Source: an uncultured Dorea sp. (GTDB lineage Bacteria; Bacillota; Clostridia; Lachnospirales; Lachnospiraceae). From it: DNA of 47,148 nucleotides. The DNA lies in assembly GCF_934294775.1 (NCBI RefSeq), contig NZ_CAKRAH010000019.1:1-47148 (forward strand), in the 5' to 3' direction. A program made the translations under genes and the position numbers. Positions 8,156-17,473 of this stretch are shown in pieces (the stretch's first letter is position 1; each line of letters starts with the position of its first letter). Under the pieces are notes generated by a model, which saw only the letters and a list, made by a program, of their open reading frames with translations, ran no database searches and had not been told where the DNA came from.

Positions 8156-9766
8156 ATGAAGATGGCTAAAATCGATTTAAGCAAGTATGGCATTTCAGGA
8201 ACGACAGAAATCGTACACAATCCTTCTTATGAATTATTATTTGAGGAAGAAACAAAACCAGAACTCGAAGGTTTTGAAAAAGGACAGGAAAGTGAACTTG
8301 GTGCAGTTAACGTAATGACTGGTATCTACACTGGACGTTCTCCTAAAGATAAGTTCATCGTAGTAGATGAGAATTCAAAAGATACTGTATGGTGGACATC
8401 TGATGAATACAAGAATGATAACCATCCTGCAACACAGGAAGCTTGGGACGCAGTAAAAGACCTTGCGATCAAAGAACTTTCTAACAAAAAACTTTATGTT
8501 GTAGATGCATTCTGCGGAGCAAACAAAGATACACGTATGGCAATCCGTTTCATCGTAGAAGTTGCTTGGCAGGCTCATTTCGTAACAAACATGTTTATCA
8601 AACCTTCAGCAGAAGAGCTTGAGAACTTTGAGCCAGACTTCATCGTATACAATGCTTCTAAAGCAAAAGTTGAAAACTACAAAGAATTAGGACTGAACTC
8701 AGAGACAGCTGTAATGTTCAACATCACAAGCAAAGAGCAGGTTATCGTTAATACATGGTACGGCGGAGAGATGAAGAAAGGTATGTTCTCTATGATGAAC
8801 TACTTCCTTCCACTTAAAGGAATGGCTTCTATGCACTGCTCAGCTAACACAGACCTTAACGGAGAAAACACAGCAATCTTCTTCGGACTTTCAGGAACAG
8901 GAAAGACAACACTTTCTACAGATCCTAAGCGTCTTCTGATCGGTGATGACGAGCACGGATGGGATGACAACGGAGTATTCAACTTCGAAGGCGGATGCTA
9001 CGCTAAGGTTATCAACCTTGACAAAGAATCTGAGCCAGATATCTACAACGCAATCAAACGTAACGCTCTTCTTGAGAACGTAACACTTGATGAAAACGGA
9101 AAGATTGATTTCGCAGATAAGAGTGTAACAGAGAATACACGTGTATCTTACCCAATCGATCATATTGAAAATATCGTACGTCCAGTATCTTCAGCACCGG
9201 CAGCTAAGAATGTAATCTTCCTGTCAGCTGATGCATTCGGAGTACTTCCTCCAGTATCTGTACTGACACCAGAGCAGACACAGTACTACTTCCTGTCAGG
9301 ATTCACAGCAAAACTTGCTGGTACAGAGCGTGGAATTACAGAGCCTACACCAACATTCTCAGCTTGCTTCGGACAGGCATTCCTGGAACTGCATCCTACA
9401 AAATATGCAGAAGAGCTTGTTAAGAAGATGGAGAAGAGTGGAGCAAAAGCATACCTGGTTAACACAGGATGGAACGGAACAGGAAAACGTATCTCTATCA
9501 AAGATACACGTGGAATCATCGACGCTATCTTAAACGGAGATATCAAGAACGCTCAAACAAAGACAATCCCATATTTCAACTTCGAAGTACCTACAGAACT
9601 CGTTGGCGTTGACACAGGAATCCTTGATCCTCGTGACACATATGCTGATGTAGCTGAGTGGGATGAAAAAGCAAAAGATCTTGCTGCAAGATTCATCAAG
9701 AACTTTGCTAAATACGAAGGAAATGAAGCTGGTAAAGCTTTAGTTTCAGCAGGACCACAGTTATAA
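8156..9766 (+). CDS. pckA: Phosphoenolpyruvate carboxykinase (ATP)
   Basis: The enzyme interconverts oxaloacetate plus ATP with PEP, CO2 and ADP. In fermenting anaerobes it often runs in the carboxylating direction. The 536-residue length fits the ATP-dependent class. Visible motifs are YTGRSPKDKF near residue 58, the P-loop GLSGTGKTT (244-252), the metal-binding LIGDDEHGWDD near 261 and FEGGCYAK near 277. Codons are strongly biased towards a few preferred triplets, suggesting very high expression. The ATG at 8162 (MAKIDLSKYG) is an equally good or better start relative to the AAAGAGG site. It has its own promoter, and no clear T-tailed terminator follows. Confidence 0.94.
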   Translation: MKMAKIDLSKYGISGTTEIVHNPSYELLFEEETKPELEGFEKGQESELGAVNVMTGIYTGRSPKDKFIVVDENSKDTVWWTSDEYKNDNHPATQEAWDAVKDLAIKELSNKKLYVVDAFCGANKDTRMAIRFIVEVAWQAHFVTNMFIKPSAEELENFEPDFIVYNASKAKVENYKELGLNSETAVMFNITSKEQVIVNTWYGGEMKKGMFSMMNYFLPLKGMASMHCSANTDLNGENTAIFFGLSGTGKTTLSTDPKRLLIGDDEHGWDDNGVFNFEGGCYAKVINLDKESEPDIYNAIKRNALLENVTLDENGKIDFADKSVTENTRVSYPIDHIENIVRPVSSAPAAKNVIFLSADAFGVLPPVSVLTPEQTQYYFLSGFTAKLAGTERGITEPTPTFSACFGQAFLELHPTKYAEELVKKMEKSGAKAYLVNTGWNGTGKRISIKDTRGIIDAILNGDIKNAQTKTIPYFNFEVPTELVGVDTGILDPRDTYADVAEWDEKAKDLAARFIKNFAKYEGNEAGKALVSAGPQL

Positions 9767-9809
9767 GAAGCGCTAATGAATCTGATTAAAATCAGACAAT
9801 TGTAAAGGG

Positions 9810-9838
9810 TTGTAAAATCCATGTAAATAGGTTATAAT
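9810..9838 (+). promoter_or_regulatory. Predicted promoter of the 6S RNA gene
   Basis: TTGTAA (9810-9815) and TATAAT (9833-9838) with a 17-nt spacer place the transcript start near 9845. Confidence 0.55.
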
Positions 9839-9844
9839 AAGTGT

Positions 9845-10072
9845 AGTGGAAACCTGGAATGTTCGATACTCTTGTAGTTTTGAACCTACAATACTTTAAA
9901 CGGGAGTCTTACATCTCTGTAATATGTCAGGCCATCGATTTCGCAGTGGAAGGCAGAAAAGCAGATGCGGATACCCACCTAGCTGGGTGCTAGGAGTCAG
10001 AATACAGGAACCGGCATTTTGGGGAATATACAAAAGATAAAAGGCAGTCGTCTCGTACGGCTGTCTTTTTTT
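9845..10072 (+). ncRNA. ssrS: 6S RNA
   Basis: This noncoding stretch has its own promoter and terminator and contains sequence I recognise from clostridial 6S RNAs, notably GCGGATACCCACCT near 9968, followed by a CTAGC-based hairpin and GGAGTCAGAATAC. The 5' half has the TACTTTAAACGGGAGTCTT-type segment. The ends can pair loosely (CC..AATGTT near 9853 with GGCATT..GG near 10012), as needed for the long rod with a central bubble that mimics an open promoter and binds sigma-A RNA polymerase. The mature RNA is probably about 190 nt, ending before the terminator. Boundaries are estimates and the call comes from memory of the family, not a covariance search. Confidence 0.7.
10040..10072 (+). terminator. 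Terminator of the 6S RNA gene
   Basis: AAAGGCAGTCG (10040-10050) pairs over 11 bp with CGGCTGTCTTT (10058-10068) around a 7-nt loop, and T residues continue to 10072. Confidence 0.85.
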
Positions 10073-10081
10073 CGACGTGCG

Positions 10082-10119
10082 AAGTATACAAGACAATCTG
10101 GGCGGCAAGCTCTGTAGAT
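10082..10119 (+). repeat. Dispersed repeat family 1, copy B
   Basis: AAGTATACAAGA followed by the GGCGGCAAGCTCTGTAGATA part matches the start and end of copy D at 26917-26957 with several changes in the middle. It lies directly after the 6S terminator. Confidence 0.5.
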
Positions 10120-10291
10120 ATTGGAGTATGCAGGAAATGCTGTCTGATGTTTGATTATCTGTAAATGACTTCCAGGAGAGTAGACGAGTGGGCTGGTCGT
10201 GTTGAGATCAATGTTGCAAATAATACCTGTGAATGGGTTGATAGACAGTAAGTGCGAAAAAGGAAAGCAAGATTGTGGAGAGGCGGTAAAT

Positions 10292-11701
10292 GTGAAAAAG
10301 AAAAGACATTATAGTGTATATATTACATGGATTTTATTGTTACTATGTATGATCGCAGGCCTAAAGACCGGAATAGAAGAAAGTGTCTCTGATGTTCATA
10401 AAAAAGAAGAAGGAATCTCCATACAGAGCCGGCTGGAAGAATTATTTAAAATAGGAGAAAATAAGGATGAAAGCGCACAAAATACAGACGGGGAAAACCA
10501 GACAGAACCAGATGGGACGATAGAAAACTCTGATAAGATCCGCGTGTTGATCATGACGGACGGTTATCAGGAAATCGTACATAAAGAAGCAATACTTTCC
10601 TCGGATCAGGGACTGGTAATCCGCAGTATTTCGTCAGAAGGACCGGAAAATAGTGCAGGGGTGGAACAGACAGAAGAAATTCCCGGTAATCAGGAAGTCC
10701 GGATAGCGGCAGATGATGGAAGATTTCAGAACGGTACAATCAAGATTGAAGCCGGGAATAATGCAGAGATTACGATCAAAAATCTGCAGAGAGGATATGG
10801 GACGCCGTCTTATGCAGGAGCTTTGGAATTATACAGGACTTCGGAAGGGGTTGTGATTGTAAATGAGCTTCCGGTGGAAGATTATCTCTGTAAAGTAGTA
10901 CCAAGTGAAATGCCGGCAGCGTATCAGAAGGAAGCGTTAAAAGCGCAGGCAGTTTGTGCGAGAAACTATGCGAGACGCCAGATGGAAGATTATGCATATC
11001 CGGAATATCAGGCACATGTCAACGACAGTACGGATTTTCAGGTATATAATAATTCGGCATCTCAGGAATCGGCATCGGAGGCGGTGCAGGAGACAAAAGG
11101 GCAGCTGGTAAAGTATCAGGGACAGATCGTAACGACATATTATTATTCTACATCCTGTGGAAAGACGACGACCATGGAGGCCTGGGGAGATGCAGACAGT
11201 CCGGGAAATGCTTACCTGCAATCCGTAGAAGTGAAAGACCAGGATGGAGATTATGAAGCGCAGATTCCCTGGTACAGGTGGGAGGCTGACATATCGGCGG
11301 ATGTCCTGTCGAAGCTGATCTGTGTGAATACGAAGACAGATATCGGAACACTTCAGAATCTGGAGATCACAAAGAAAGGTCCGGGAGACGTTGTACTTCA
11401 GATAAAAGCAACCGGCGATAAAGGTGCAGTAACCGTAGATACAGAGAACAAAATCCGCAGAGCACTGGGCGGAGAAGGATACGAAATCTGCAGACAGGAT
11501 GGAAAAAAAGTAAAAAGCAGTGCGCTGCTTCCAAGTGCATTTTTTACCATTGAAAAGAAAGAGAATGTCTACACCATAAAAGGCGGTGGATATGGCCACG
11601 GGGTAGGTATGAGCCAGAACGGGGCGAATGAGATGGCGAAAAAAGGAAAGAATTATCAGGAAATATTACAGACATTTTATCCGGGAACAGTTATTGAATA
11701 G
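10292..11701 (+). CDS. SpoIID/LytB domain-containing protein
   Basis: SpoIID proteins are membrane-anchored lytic transglycosylases that trim denuded glycan during spore engulfment, and LytB-type relatives modify cell wall hydrolases. The frame opens at 10199, but GGAGAGG (10278-10284) supports the GTG at 10292, giving 469 residues. An N-terminal membrane anchor follows the basic start (MKKKRHYSVY, then a hydrophobic stretch to about residue 24). The SpoIID domain shows DYLCKVVPSEMP with the catalytic-type Glu, EALKAQAVCARNYA, STSCGKTTTMEAWG and the C-terminal GGYGHGVGMSQNGA. A long acidic linker lies between anchor and domain. Whether this is the sporulation SpoIID or a paralogue cannot be decided here. 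No spoIIQ or spoIIID is adjacent. Confidence 0.82.
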   Translation: MKKKRHYSVYITWILLLLCMIAGLKTGIEESVSDVHKKEEGISIQSRLEELFKIGENKDESAQNTDGENQTEPDGTIENSDKIRVLIMTDGYQEIVHKEAILSSDQGLVIRSISSEGPENSAGVEQTEEIPGNQEVRIAADDGRFQNGTIKIEAGNNAEITIKNLQRGYGTPSYAGALELYRTSEGVVIVNELPVEDYLCKVVPSEMPAAYQKEALKAQAVCARNYARRQMEDYAYPEYQAHVNDSTDFQVYNNSASQESASEAVQETKGQLVKYQGQIVTTYYYSTSCGKTTTMEAWGDADSPGNAYLQSVEVKDQDGDYEAQIPWYRWEADISADVLSKLICVNTKTDIGTLQNLEITKKGPGDVVLQIKATGDKGAVTVDTENKIRRALGGEGYEICRQDGKKVKSSALLPSAFFTIEKKENVYTIKGGGYGHGVGMSQNGANEMAKKGKNYQEILQTFYPGTVIE

Positions 11702-11732
11702 TGAGGAAGAAAAGGCAGAAAAATAATTTTGA

Positions 11733-11761
11733 TAGACAAATAAGGTAAAATCGGGTAGAAT
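11733..11761 (+). promoter_or_regulatory. Predicted promoter of the YihY/BrkB gene
   Basis: TAGACA (11733-11738) and TAGAAT (11756-11761) are 17 nt apart and 28 nt upstream of the ATG at 11790. Confidence 0.5.
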
Positions 11762-11789
11762 ATAGAAACGAATGATTTGGGAGTAAACA

Positions 11790-12626
11790 ATGAAAAAGGT
11801 AAAGTTTCTATATAATAAGGCGATGGAAATATCCGGAAGCGTTGGGAAAGACCATGTGGGGGCATATGCGGCACAGACGGCGTATTTCTTCATGCTGTGT
11901 CTGATCCCCATCATCATGCTGTTGATCACACTGGTACAATATACACCGGTTACAAAAGCAGATGTTATGACAGCGGTGCTTCAGGTATTTCCCAAAACCG
12001 TTGACAGCCTGATCGTATCAATTGTGAATCAGGTCTATAATCAATCTACAGGAATTATCTCATTAACCATTATCGTGGCATTATGGTCTGCCGGAAAAGG
12101 TGTACTTGCACTTACGACAGGACTGAACTGTGTATATGGGTGTAAAGAGACACGTAACTATTTTATTTTGAGAATCCGTGCTACTTTTTATACCGTAGCA
12201 TTCATTATCGTAATTATATTTTTGCTGGTATTATCGGTATTCGGTAATACACTGAATATATTTATTACAGAACATTATCCGGTAATGGAACGGTTCGCGG
12301 ATCAGATGATACGGATCCGTGGAGTGATCACTCCGGTTTTACTGTTTGCATTTACGATGATGATCTATAAGTTTTTGCCAAACCATATTGTACAGTTCAG
12401 AGTGCAGCTGATGGGAGCAGCATTTTCTGCTGTAGGTTTGATGATACTTTCGTGGATATTTTCTGTATATCTGGATATTTTCAAGGGATTCTCTACTATG
12501 TATGGAAGTCTTACAACGATTGTGCTGATCATGCTCTGGCTTTATTTTAGTATGTACATCATATTGCTTGGTGGAGAGGTTAATGTTGTGATAAGAGATT
12601 TAGAGCAGGGAGAAATTCAACCTTGA
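11790..12626 (+). CDS. YihY/virulence factor BrkB family membrane protein
   Basis: The 278-residue protein has six predicted membrane segments and matches the YihY/BrkB (UPF0761) pattern: DHVGAYAAQTAYFFMLCLIP near residues 20-40, WSAGKGVLALTTGLN near 99, PNHIVQFRVQLMGA near 198, and the ending YGSLTTIVLIMLWLYFSMYI then LLGGEVN. The family was once called ribonuclease BN in error. Its real function is unsettled, and a transport or lipid role is suggested for some members. A GGGAG site precedes the ATG. The TGA stop lies inside the -35 of the next promoter (TTGACA at 12623), so the genes are packed tightly but separately transcribed. Confidence 0.85.
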   Translation: MKKVKFLYNKAMEISGSVGKDHVGAYAAQTAYFFMLCLIPIIMLLITLVQYTPVTKADVMTAVLQVFPKTVDSLIVSIVNQVYNQSTGIISLTIIVALWSAGKGVLALTTGLNCVYGCKETRNYFILRIRATFYTVAFIIVIIFLLVLSVFGNTLNIFITEHYPVMERFADQMIRIRGVITPVLLFAFTMMIYKFLPNHIVQFRVQLMGAAFSAVGLMILSWIFSVYLDIFKGFSTMYGSLTTIVLIMLWLYFSMYIILLGGEVNVVIRDLEQGEIQP

Positions 12627-12650
12627 CAACTTTGGCTCATGTGATACAAT
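12623..12650 (+). promoter_or_regulatory. Promoter of the pheST T-box transcript
   Basis: A perfect TTGACA (12623-12628) and TACAAT (12645-12650) are 16 nt apart. The -35 overlaps the stop codon of the previous gene. Transcription would start near 12657. Confidence 0.7.
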
Positions 12651-12656
12651 AATTAA

Positions 12657-12911
12657 GTATTATGAGATAAAAGCAATGACCGTGTAAGTAATGACCCATT
12701 TTCCGATAGAGAGAGGGAATCGACAGGCTGGAAGTTCCCTTGGGTTCAGATGGTGAATGAATTTCCCGCGTGAGCTGTGTTCTTGAAATAGCAGTAGAGA
12801 ATGCCGTATGATGCACGTTACGCAGCAATGAGTGTCCGTAAGAGAACTTACGGAAATCAGGGTGGTACCACGGGTTTTATGTCTCGTCCCTTTTGGGACG
12901 GGGCTTTTTTT
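12657..12911 (+). promoter_or_regulatory. T-box riboswitch (phenylalanyl-tRNA responsive)
   Basis: The leader carries the diagnostic T-box sequence AGGGTGGTACCACGG (12860-12873... region), the stem III hairpin CCGTAAG/CTTACGG (12836-12842/12847-12853) and a terminator immediately after. In stem I a likely specifier UUC (about 12763-12765, within GAATTTCCC) codes for Phe, agreeing with the downstream pheST. Uncharged tRNA-Phe would pair with the specifier and with the UGGU in the T-box bulge, favour the antiterminator and switch on synthetase expression. The exact specifier position is inferred, not folded by program. Confidence 0.9.
12881..12911 (+). terminator. T-box intrinsic terminator
   Basis: GTCTCGTCCC (12881-12890) pairs with GGGACGGGGC (12895-12904) around TTTT and is followed by a run of T. 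It competes with the antiterminator formed by the T-box sequence. Confidence 0.9.
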
Positions 12912-12920
12912 ATCGCCATG

Positions 12921-12960
12921 CGTTCGAAAGAAGCTGCCGGTGGCAGGTTCTGTAGATACT
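12921..12960 (+). repeat. Dispersed repeat family 1, copy C
   Basis: GAAGCTGCCGGTGGCAGG and the following TTCTGTAGATACTCTGT match copy D nearly base for base. CTGCC and GGCAG form a small hairpin around GGT. It sits between the T-box terminator and pheS, inside the pheS leader. Confidence 0.6.
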
Positions 12961-12983
12961 CTGTATTGAAAGAAAGGAAGAAA

Positions 12984-14006
12984 ATGATGAAAGAAAAACT
13001 GCAGAACATCAAAGAAGAAGCATTAAAAGCAATTGAATCTGCTGATATGCCTGAAAAACTGAATGATGTGCGTGTAAAGTTCCTTGGTAAAAAAGGAGAA
13101 CTTACCGCTGTATTAAAAGGTATGAAAGACGTTGCACCTGAGGACAGACCGAAGGTTGGACAGATGGTAAATGAGACAAGAGCAGCAATCGAAGCTGTTC
13201 TGGAAGAAAATAAAGAGAAGATGGAAAAAGCAATCCGCGCAGAAAAGCTGAAAAAAGAAGTCATCGACGTAACACTTCCGGCTAAGAAAAATGCTGTCGG
13301 ACACCGTCATCCAAATACAATCGCCCTGGAAGAAGTAGAGCGTGTATTTACCGGTATGGGATACGAAGTTGTAGAAGGACCGGAGATTGAATACGATGAA
13401 TATAACTTCCGTAAACTGAACATTCCGGATGGACATCCTGCAAAAGATGAACAGGATACATTCTATATCAATAAAGACATCGTGCTCAGAACACAGACAT
13501 CTCCTGTACAGGCACGTATCATGGAGCAGGGAAAACTTCCAATCTGCATCCTGTCACCAGGACGTGTATTCCGTTCAGATGAAGTAGATGCAACACATTC
13601 ACCTTCTTTCCACCAGATCGAAGGACTGATCATTGATAAGAATATTTCATTTGCAGACTTAAAGGGAACACTGGAAGTATTCGCAAAAGAGTTATTCGGA
13701 GAAGATACAAAGACAAAATTCAGACCACATCACTTCCCATTCACAGAGCCAAGTGCCGAGATGGATGTAAGCTGCTTCAAATGCGGTGGAAAAGGATGCC
13801 GTTTCTGTAAAGGTTCCGGATGGATCGAGATTCTTGGATGCGGAATGGTACATCCACACGTACTGGAAATGTGCGGAATCGACCCGGAAGAATACACAGG
13901 ATTCGCATTCGGTGTAGGACTGGAGCGTATCGCACTTCTGAAGTACGAGATCGACGACATGAGACTGTTATATGAAAATGATATCAGATTCTTAAAACAG
14001 TTTTAG
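12984..14006 (+). CDS. pheS: Phenylalanyl-tRNA synthetase alpha subunit
   Basis: This is the catalytic class II subunit of the alpha2-beta2 enzyme that charges tRNA-Phe. The 340-residue length is normal. An N-terminal coiled coil (about 1-85) precedes the catalytic core. Motif 2 is FRSDEVDATHSPSFHQIEG, CGGMVHP-like residues (ILGCGMVHPHV) follow, and motif 3 is FGVGLERIALLKY near the end. The open frame extends upstream to 12801, but that part is T-box RNA and repeat. AAGGAAG before the double ATG (12984/12987) sets the start. Expression is under the Phe T-box, and pheT follows 51 nt later. Confidence 0.95.
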   Translation: MMKEKLQNIKEEALKAIESADMPEKLNDVRVKFLGKKGELTAVLKGMKDVAPEDRPKVGQMVNETRAAIEAVLEENKEKMEKAIRAEKLKKEVIDVTLPAKKNAVGHRHPNTIALEEVERVFTGMGYEVVEGPEIEYDEYNFRKLNIPDGHPAKDEQDTFYINKDIVLRTQTSPVQARIMEQGKLPICILSPGRVFRSDEVDATHSPSFHQIEGLIIDKNISFADLKGTLEVFAKELFGEDTKTKFRPHHFPFTEPSAEMDVSCFKCGGKGCRFCKGSGWIEILGCGMVHPHVLEMCGIDPEEYTGFAFGVGLERIALLKYEIDDMRLLYENDIRFLKQF

Positions 14007-14057
14007 TGAGCACAAAAAGAAGGAAGCACGAACGAAATACGAAAAGGAGATTTATAA

Positions 14058-16478
14058 ATGAATACTTCATTATCATGGATAAAAGCGTATGTTCCGGATC
14101 TTGATGTTACAGCCCAGGAATATACAGATGCAATGACTTTGTCTGGTACAAAAGTCGAAGGATTTGAAAAATTAGATGCAGATCTTGACAAGATCGTGAT
14201 CGGACAGATCGACAAGATCGAGAAACACCCGGATGCAGATAAGCTGATCATCTGTCAGGTGAATATCGGAACTGAGACGATTCAGATCGTAACAGGTGCT
14301 CCGAATGTAAAAGAAGGAGACAAAGTACCTGTAGTATTAGCAGGCGGACGTGTAGCGGGCGGACATGAGCCAGGACAGCGTGTAGAAGGCGGAATCAAGA
14401 TCAAAAAAGGAAAACTCCGTGGCGTTGAAAGTGACGGTATGATGTGTTCCATCGAAGAACTTGGTTCTAACAGAGACATGTATCCGGAAGCTCCGGAATA
14501 CGGAATCTACATCTTCGATGACGATGCAGTTGTAGGAGAGAGCGCAATCAAAGCACTTGGTCTGGATGACGTTGTCGTAGAATACGAAGTAACATCCAAC
14601 CGTGTAGACTGCTTCAGCGTAGTAGGTATCGCAAGAGAAGCAGCAGCTACATTTAATAAAGAGTTCCATCCACCGGTTGTAACACCGACAGGTAACGATG
14701 AGAACGCAGCAGATTATATCAAGGTTACAGTAAAGAATCCGGAACTTTGCCCAAGATACTGCGCAAGAATCGTAAAGAACATTAAGATCGGACCATCTCC
14801 AAAATGGATGCAGAGACGTCTGGCTTCTGTAGGAATCCGCCCGATCAACAACCTGGTTGATATTACAAACTACGTAATGGAAGAATATGGACAGCCAATG
14901 CATGCATACGACCTTGATACGATCGAAGATAAAGAAATCGTAGTACGTACTGCAGCAAAGGGAGAAAAATTCACAACTCTTGACGGACAGGAAAGAGAGA
15001 TGGACGAATCTGTACTGATGATCTGTGATGGCAAGAAATCCATCGGTATCGCAGGTATCATGGGTGGGGAAAACTCTATGATCACAGACGATGTTCAGAC
15101 AATGTTATTCGAAGCAGCCTGCTTTGACGGAACAAATATCCGTAAGTCAAGCAAGAAGATCGGACTTCGTACAGATGCATCCGGTAAATTCGAAAAAGGA
15201 CTGGATCCAAATAATGCAGAAGCAGCTATCGACCGTGCATGCCAGCTGATCGAAGAACTCGGAGCAGGTGAAGTTGTCGGAGGAATGGTTGATGTATACA
15301 GCAAGAAGAAAGAACCTGTAAGAGTACCATTTGATGCAGATAAGATCAATAAACTTCTTGGAACAGATATTTCCAAAGAAGAGATGCTTGGATACTTCAA
15401 GAAAATCGATCTGGAATTTGACGAAGAGACAAGCGAAGTGATCGCGCCTACTTTCCGCCATGACTTATTCCGTATCGCTGACCTTGCAGAAGAGGTTGCA
15501 AGATTCTATGGATATGATAACATTCCTACTACACTTCCAAGCGGAGAAGCTACAACAGGAAAATTATCATTCAAGTTAAGAGTAGAGCAGGTTGCCCGTG
15601 ATATCGCAGAGTTCTGTGGATTCAGTCAGGGAATGACATATTCATTCGAAAGCCCGAAGGTATTTGACAAACTTCTGATTCCGGAAGATTCAGATCTCCG
15701 TAAGGCTATCCCAATCATGAACCCACTGGGAGAAGATTACAGTATTATGCGTACATCTTCTTTAAATGGTATGCTGACATCACTTGCAACAAACTATAAC
15801 AGAAGAAATAAAGATGTAAAATTATACGAACTGGCTAATATTTACCTTCCAAAGGCACTTCCACTTACAGAACTGCCGGATGAAAGAGTACAGTTCACGC
15901 TTGGTATGTATGGAGAGGGCGATTTCTTCACTATGAAGGGTGTTGTAGAAGAGTTCTTCGACAAAGTTGGTCTTCATAAGAAAGAGAAATACGATCCAAA
16001 TGCAGGAAAATCATTCCTTCACCCGGGACGCCAGGCTAACATCATCTATGATGGTGTAGTTGTAGGATACCTTGGAGAAGTTCATCCGGAAGTTGCAGAT
16101 AACTATGGAATCGGAACAAGAGCTTACATTGCAGTTATCGATATGCCGGAGATCGTAGCAAGAGCTACATTCGACCGTAAGTACACAGGAATCGCAAAAT
16201 TCCCTGCTGTTACACGTGACATCAGTATGGTAATGCCAAAAGAAATTCTGGTAGGACAGATTGAAGATGTTATTGAGAGCAAGGGCGGAGAATATCTGGA
16301 AAGCTATGCACTGTTTGATATTTACGAAGGTGCACAGATCAAGGCCGGATTCAAATCCGTTGCATACTCTATCGTATTCCGTGCAAAAGATAAGACTCTG
16401 GAAGATGCGGACGTATCTGCCGCAATGGACCGTATCTTAAAAGCACTGGAAGGTATGGGTATCGAACTGCGTAAATAA
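14058..16478 (+). CDS. pheT: Phenylalanyl-tRNA synthetase beta subunit
   Basis: This 806-residue subunit pairs with PheS and holds the editing site and tRNA-binding parts. The order is as expected: an N-terminal OB-fold tRNA-binding domain (about 40-150, with KHPDADKLIICQV), B3/B4 editing domain (about 210-390, with MHAYDLD), B5 (about 405-475), a degenerate catalytic-like core, and a C-terminal anticodon-binding FDX-ACB domain (about 713-806, starting KFPAVTRDISMV). AAAGGAG precedes the ATG. It is cotranscribed with pheS. sppA begins only 11 nt after the stop. Confidence 0.95.
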   Translation: MNTSLSWIKAYVPDLDVTAQEYTDAMTLSGTKVEGFEKLDADLDKIVIGQIDKIEKHPDADKLIICQVNIGTETIQIVTGAPNVKEGDKVPVVLAGGRVAGGHEPGQRVEGGIKIKKGKLRGVESDGMMCSIEELGSNRDMYPEAPEYGIYIFDDDAVVGESAIKALGLDDVVVEYEVTSNRVDCFSVVGIAREAAATFNKEFHPPVVTPTGNDENAADYIKVTVKNPELCPRYCARIVKNIKIGPSPKWMQRRLASVGIRPINNLVDITNYVMEEYGQPMHAYDLDTIEDKEIVVRTAAKGEKFTTLDGQEREMDESVLMICDGKKSIGIAGIMGGENSMITDDVQTMLFEAACFDGTNIRKSSKKIGLRTDASGKFEKGLDPNNAEAAIDRACQLIEELGAGEVVGGMVDVYSKKKEPVRVPFDADKINKLLGTDISKEEMLGYFKKIDLEFDEETSEVIAPTFRHDLFRIADLAEEVARFYGYDNIPTTLPSGEATTGKLSFKLRVEQVARDIAEFCGFSQGMTYSFESPKVFDKLLIPEDSDLRKAIPIMNPLGEDYSIMRTSSLNGMLTSLATNYNRRNKDVKLYELANIYLPKALPLTELPDERVQFTLGMYGEGDFFTMKGVVEEFFDKVGLHKKEKYDPNAGKSFLHPGRQANIIYDGVVVGYLGEVHPEVADNYGIGTRAYIAVIDMPEIVARATFDRKYTGIAKFPAVTRDISMVMPKEILVGQIEDVIESKGGEYLESYALFDIYEGAQIKAGFKSVAYSIVFRAKDKTLEDADVSAAMDRILKALEGMGIELRK

Positions 16479-16489
16479 GAGGGTTACGT

Positions 16490-17473
16490 ATGAAGAAAAA
16501 ACAGATCATAGGTCTGGTAGTAGCGGCAGCACTGTTCGTTGGAGTCAGTGCTGCCAGCGTATTTACCAACAATATTTCTAAAAATCTGCTTCAGAGCAGT
16601 GTGGAGGATGCAATTGATCTTGGTGGTTCCTATCAATTTGATCCACCGTCTGGAAATTATATTGCAATTGTAAGAGTGGAAGGTACGATCCAGGAGCAGA
16701 CAGAGAGCAGTGCGTTCGAAACGTCCAGTGGATATCAGCATGATTCGACGATGAATTATATCGATGAACTGATGGATGACGAGAATAATAAAGGCATTCT
16801 TTTATATGTGGATTCTCCGGGTGGGACGGTGTATGAGTCAGAAGAATTGTATCTGAAATTAAAAGAATATAAAGAGAAAACAAAACGTCCGATCTGGGAT
16901 TATATGGCGCATTATGCGGCATCCGGAGGTTACATGGTATCGATGGCTTCAGATAAAATCTATGCCAATTCGAATACAACGACCGGATCGATCGGTGTGA
17001 TCATGTCCGGATATGATATGTCCGGGCTTTATGAGAAGCTTGGCATCCGTTACGTAAGTATCACAAGTGGTGCGAATAAGGATAGCAGCAAATTCACAGA
17101 CGAACAGATCGCAATCTATCAGGACCAGATTAATGAATATTATGAAAAATTCGTAGGTATTGTAGCTGATGGAAGAAATATGTCAGAGGATGCGGTAAAA
17201 CAGCTGGCTGATGGAAGAACGTACACTGCAAAACAGGCTAAAGAAAATGGTCTGATCGATGAGATCAGTCTGTATCCGTATATGAAAAAAGCAATGAGTA
17301 AAGAACTTGGAACATCAACGTTTTATGAGATGGAAGCCGATGAAGGACTTTTACAGATGTTATTTTCCAAAGCTGAATCATTAGTTCCGAAGTCAGAAGC
17401 ACAGATTCTGACTGAAACCGCCAAAAGTGTAGAAAGCGGGGTGCCGATGTATTATGCAGAACAGTTACAGTAG
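16490..17473 (+). CDS. sppA: Signal peptide peptidase SppA (S49 family)
   Basis: This is a membrane-anchored serine protease that degrades released signal peptides and may help with envelope stress. The 327-residue length fits the short Gram-positive form with one S49 domain. An N-terminal membrane anchor (about residues 5-25) is followed by the protease domain. The nucleophile is the Ser in HYAASGGYMVS near residue 143. The catalytic Lys is probably in SGANKDSSK near 195. YVDSPGGTV, TTTGSIGVI and ADGRTYTAKQAKENGLIDE are family motifs. It lies 11 nt after pheT, so it probably shares the T-box-controlled transcript. Its end overlaps the next frame by 20 nt. Confidence 0.88.
   Translation: MKKKQIIGLVVAAALFVGVSAASVFTNNISKNLLQSSVEDAIDLGGSYQFDPPSGNYIAIVRVEGTIQEQTESSAFETSSGYQHDSTMNYIDELMDDENNKGILLYVDSPGGTVYESEELYLKLKEYKEKTKRPIWDYMAHYAASGGYMVSMASDKIYANSNTTTGSIGVIMSGYDMSGLYEKLGIRYVSITSGANKDSSKFTDEQIAIYQDQINEYYEKFVGIVADGRNMSEDAVKQLADGRTYTAKQAKENGLIDEISLYPYMKKAMSKELGTSTFYEMEADEGLLQMLFSKAESLVPKSEAQILTETAKSVESGVPMYYAEQLQ

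Noticed and set aside
10937..11599. 220-codon minus-strand frame opposite the SpoIID-domain gene
   Set aside because: It is a shadow of the + strand gene, with Cys/Ile/Phe-rich composition and no start signal.
12801..12983. Upstream extension of pheS
   Set aside because: This stretch is T-box RNA, its terminator and a repeat; a good ribosome binding site lies just before 12984.
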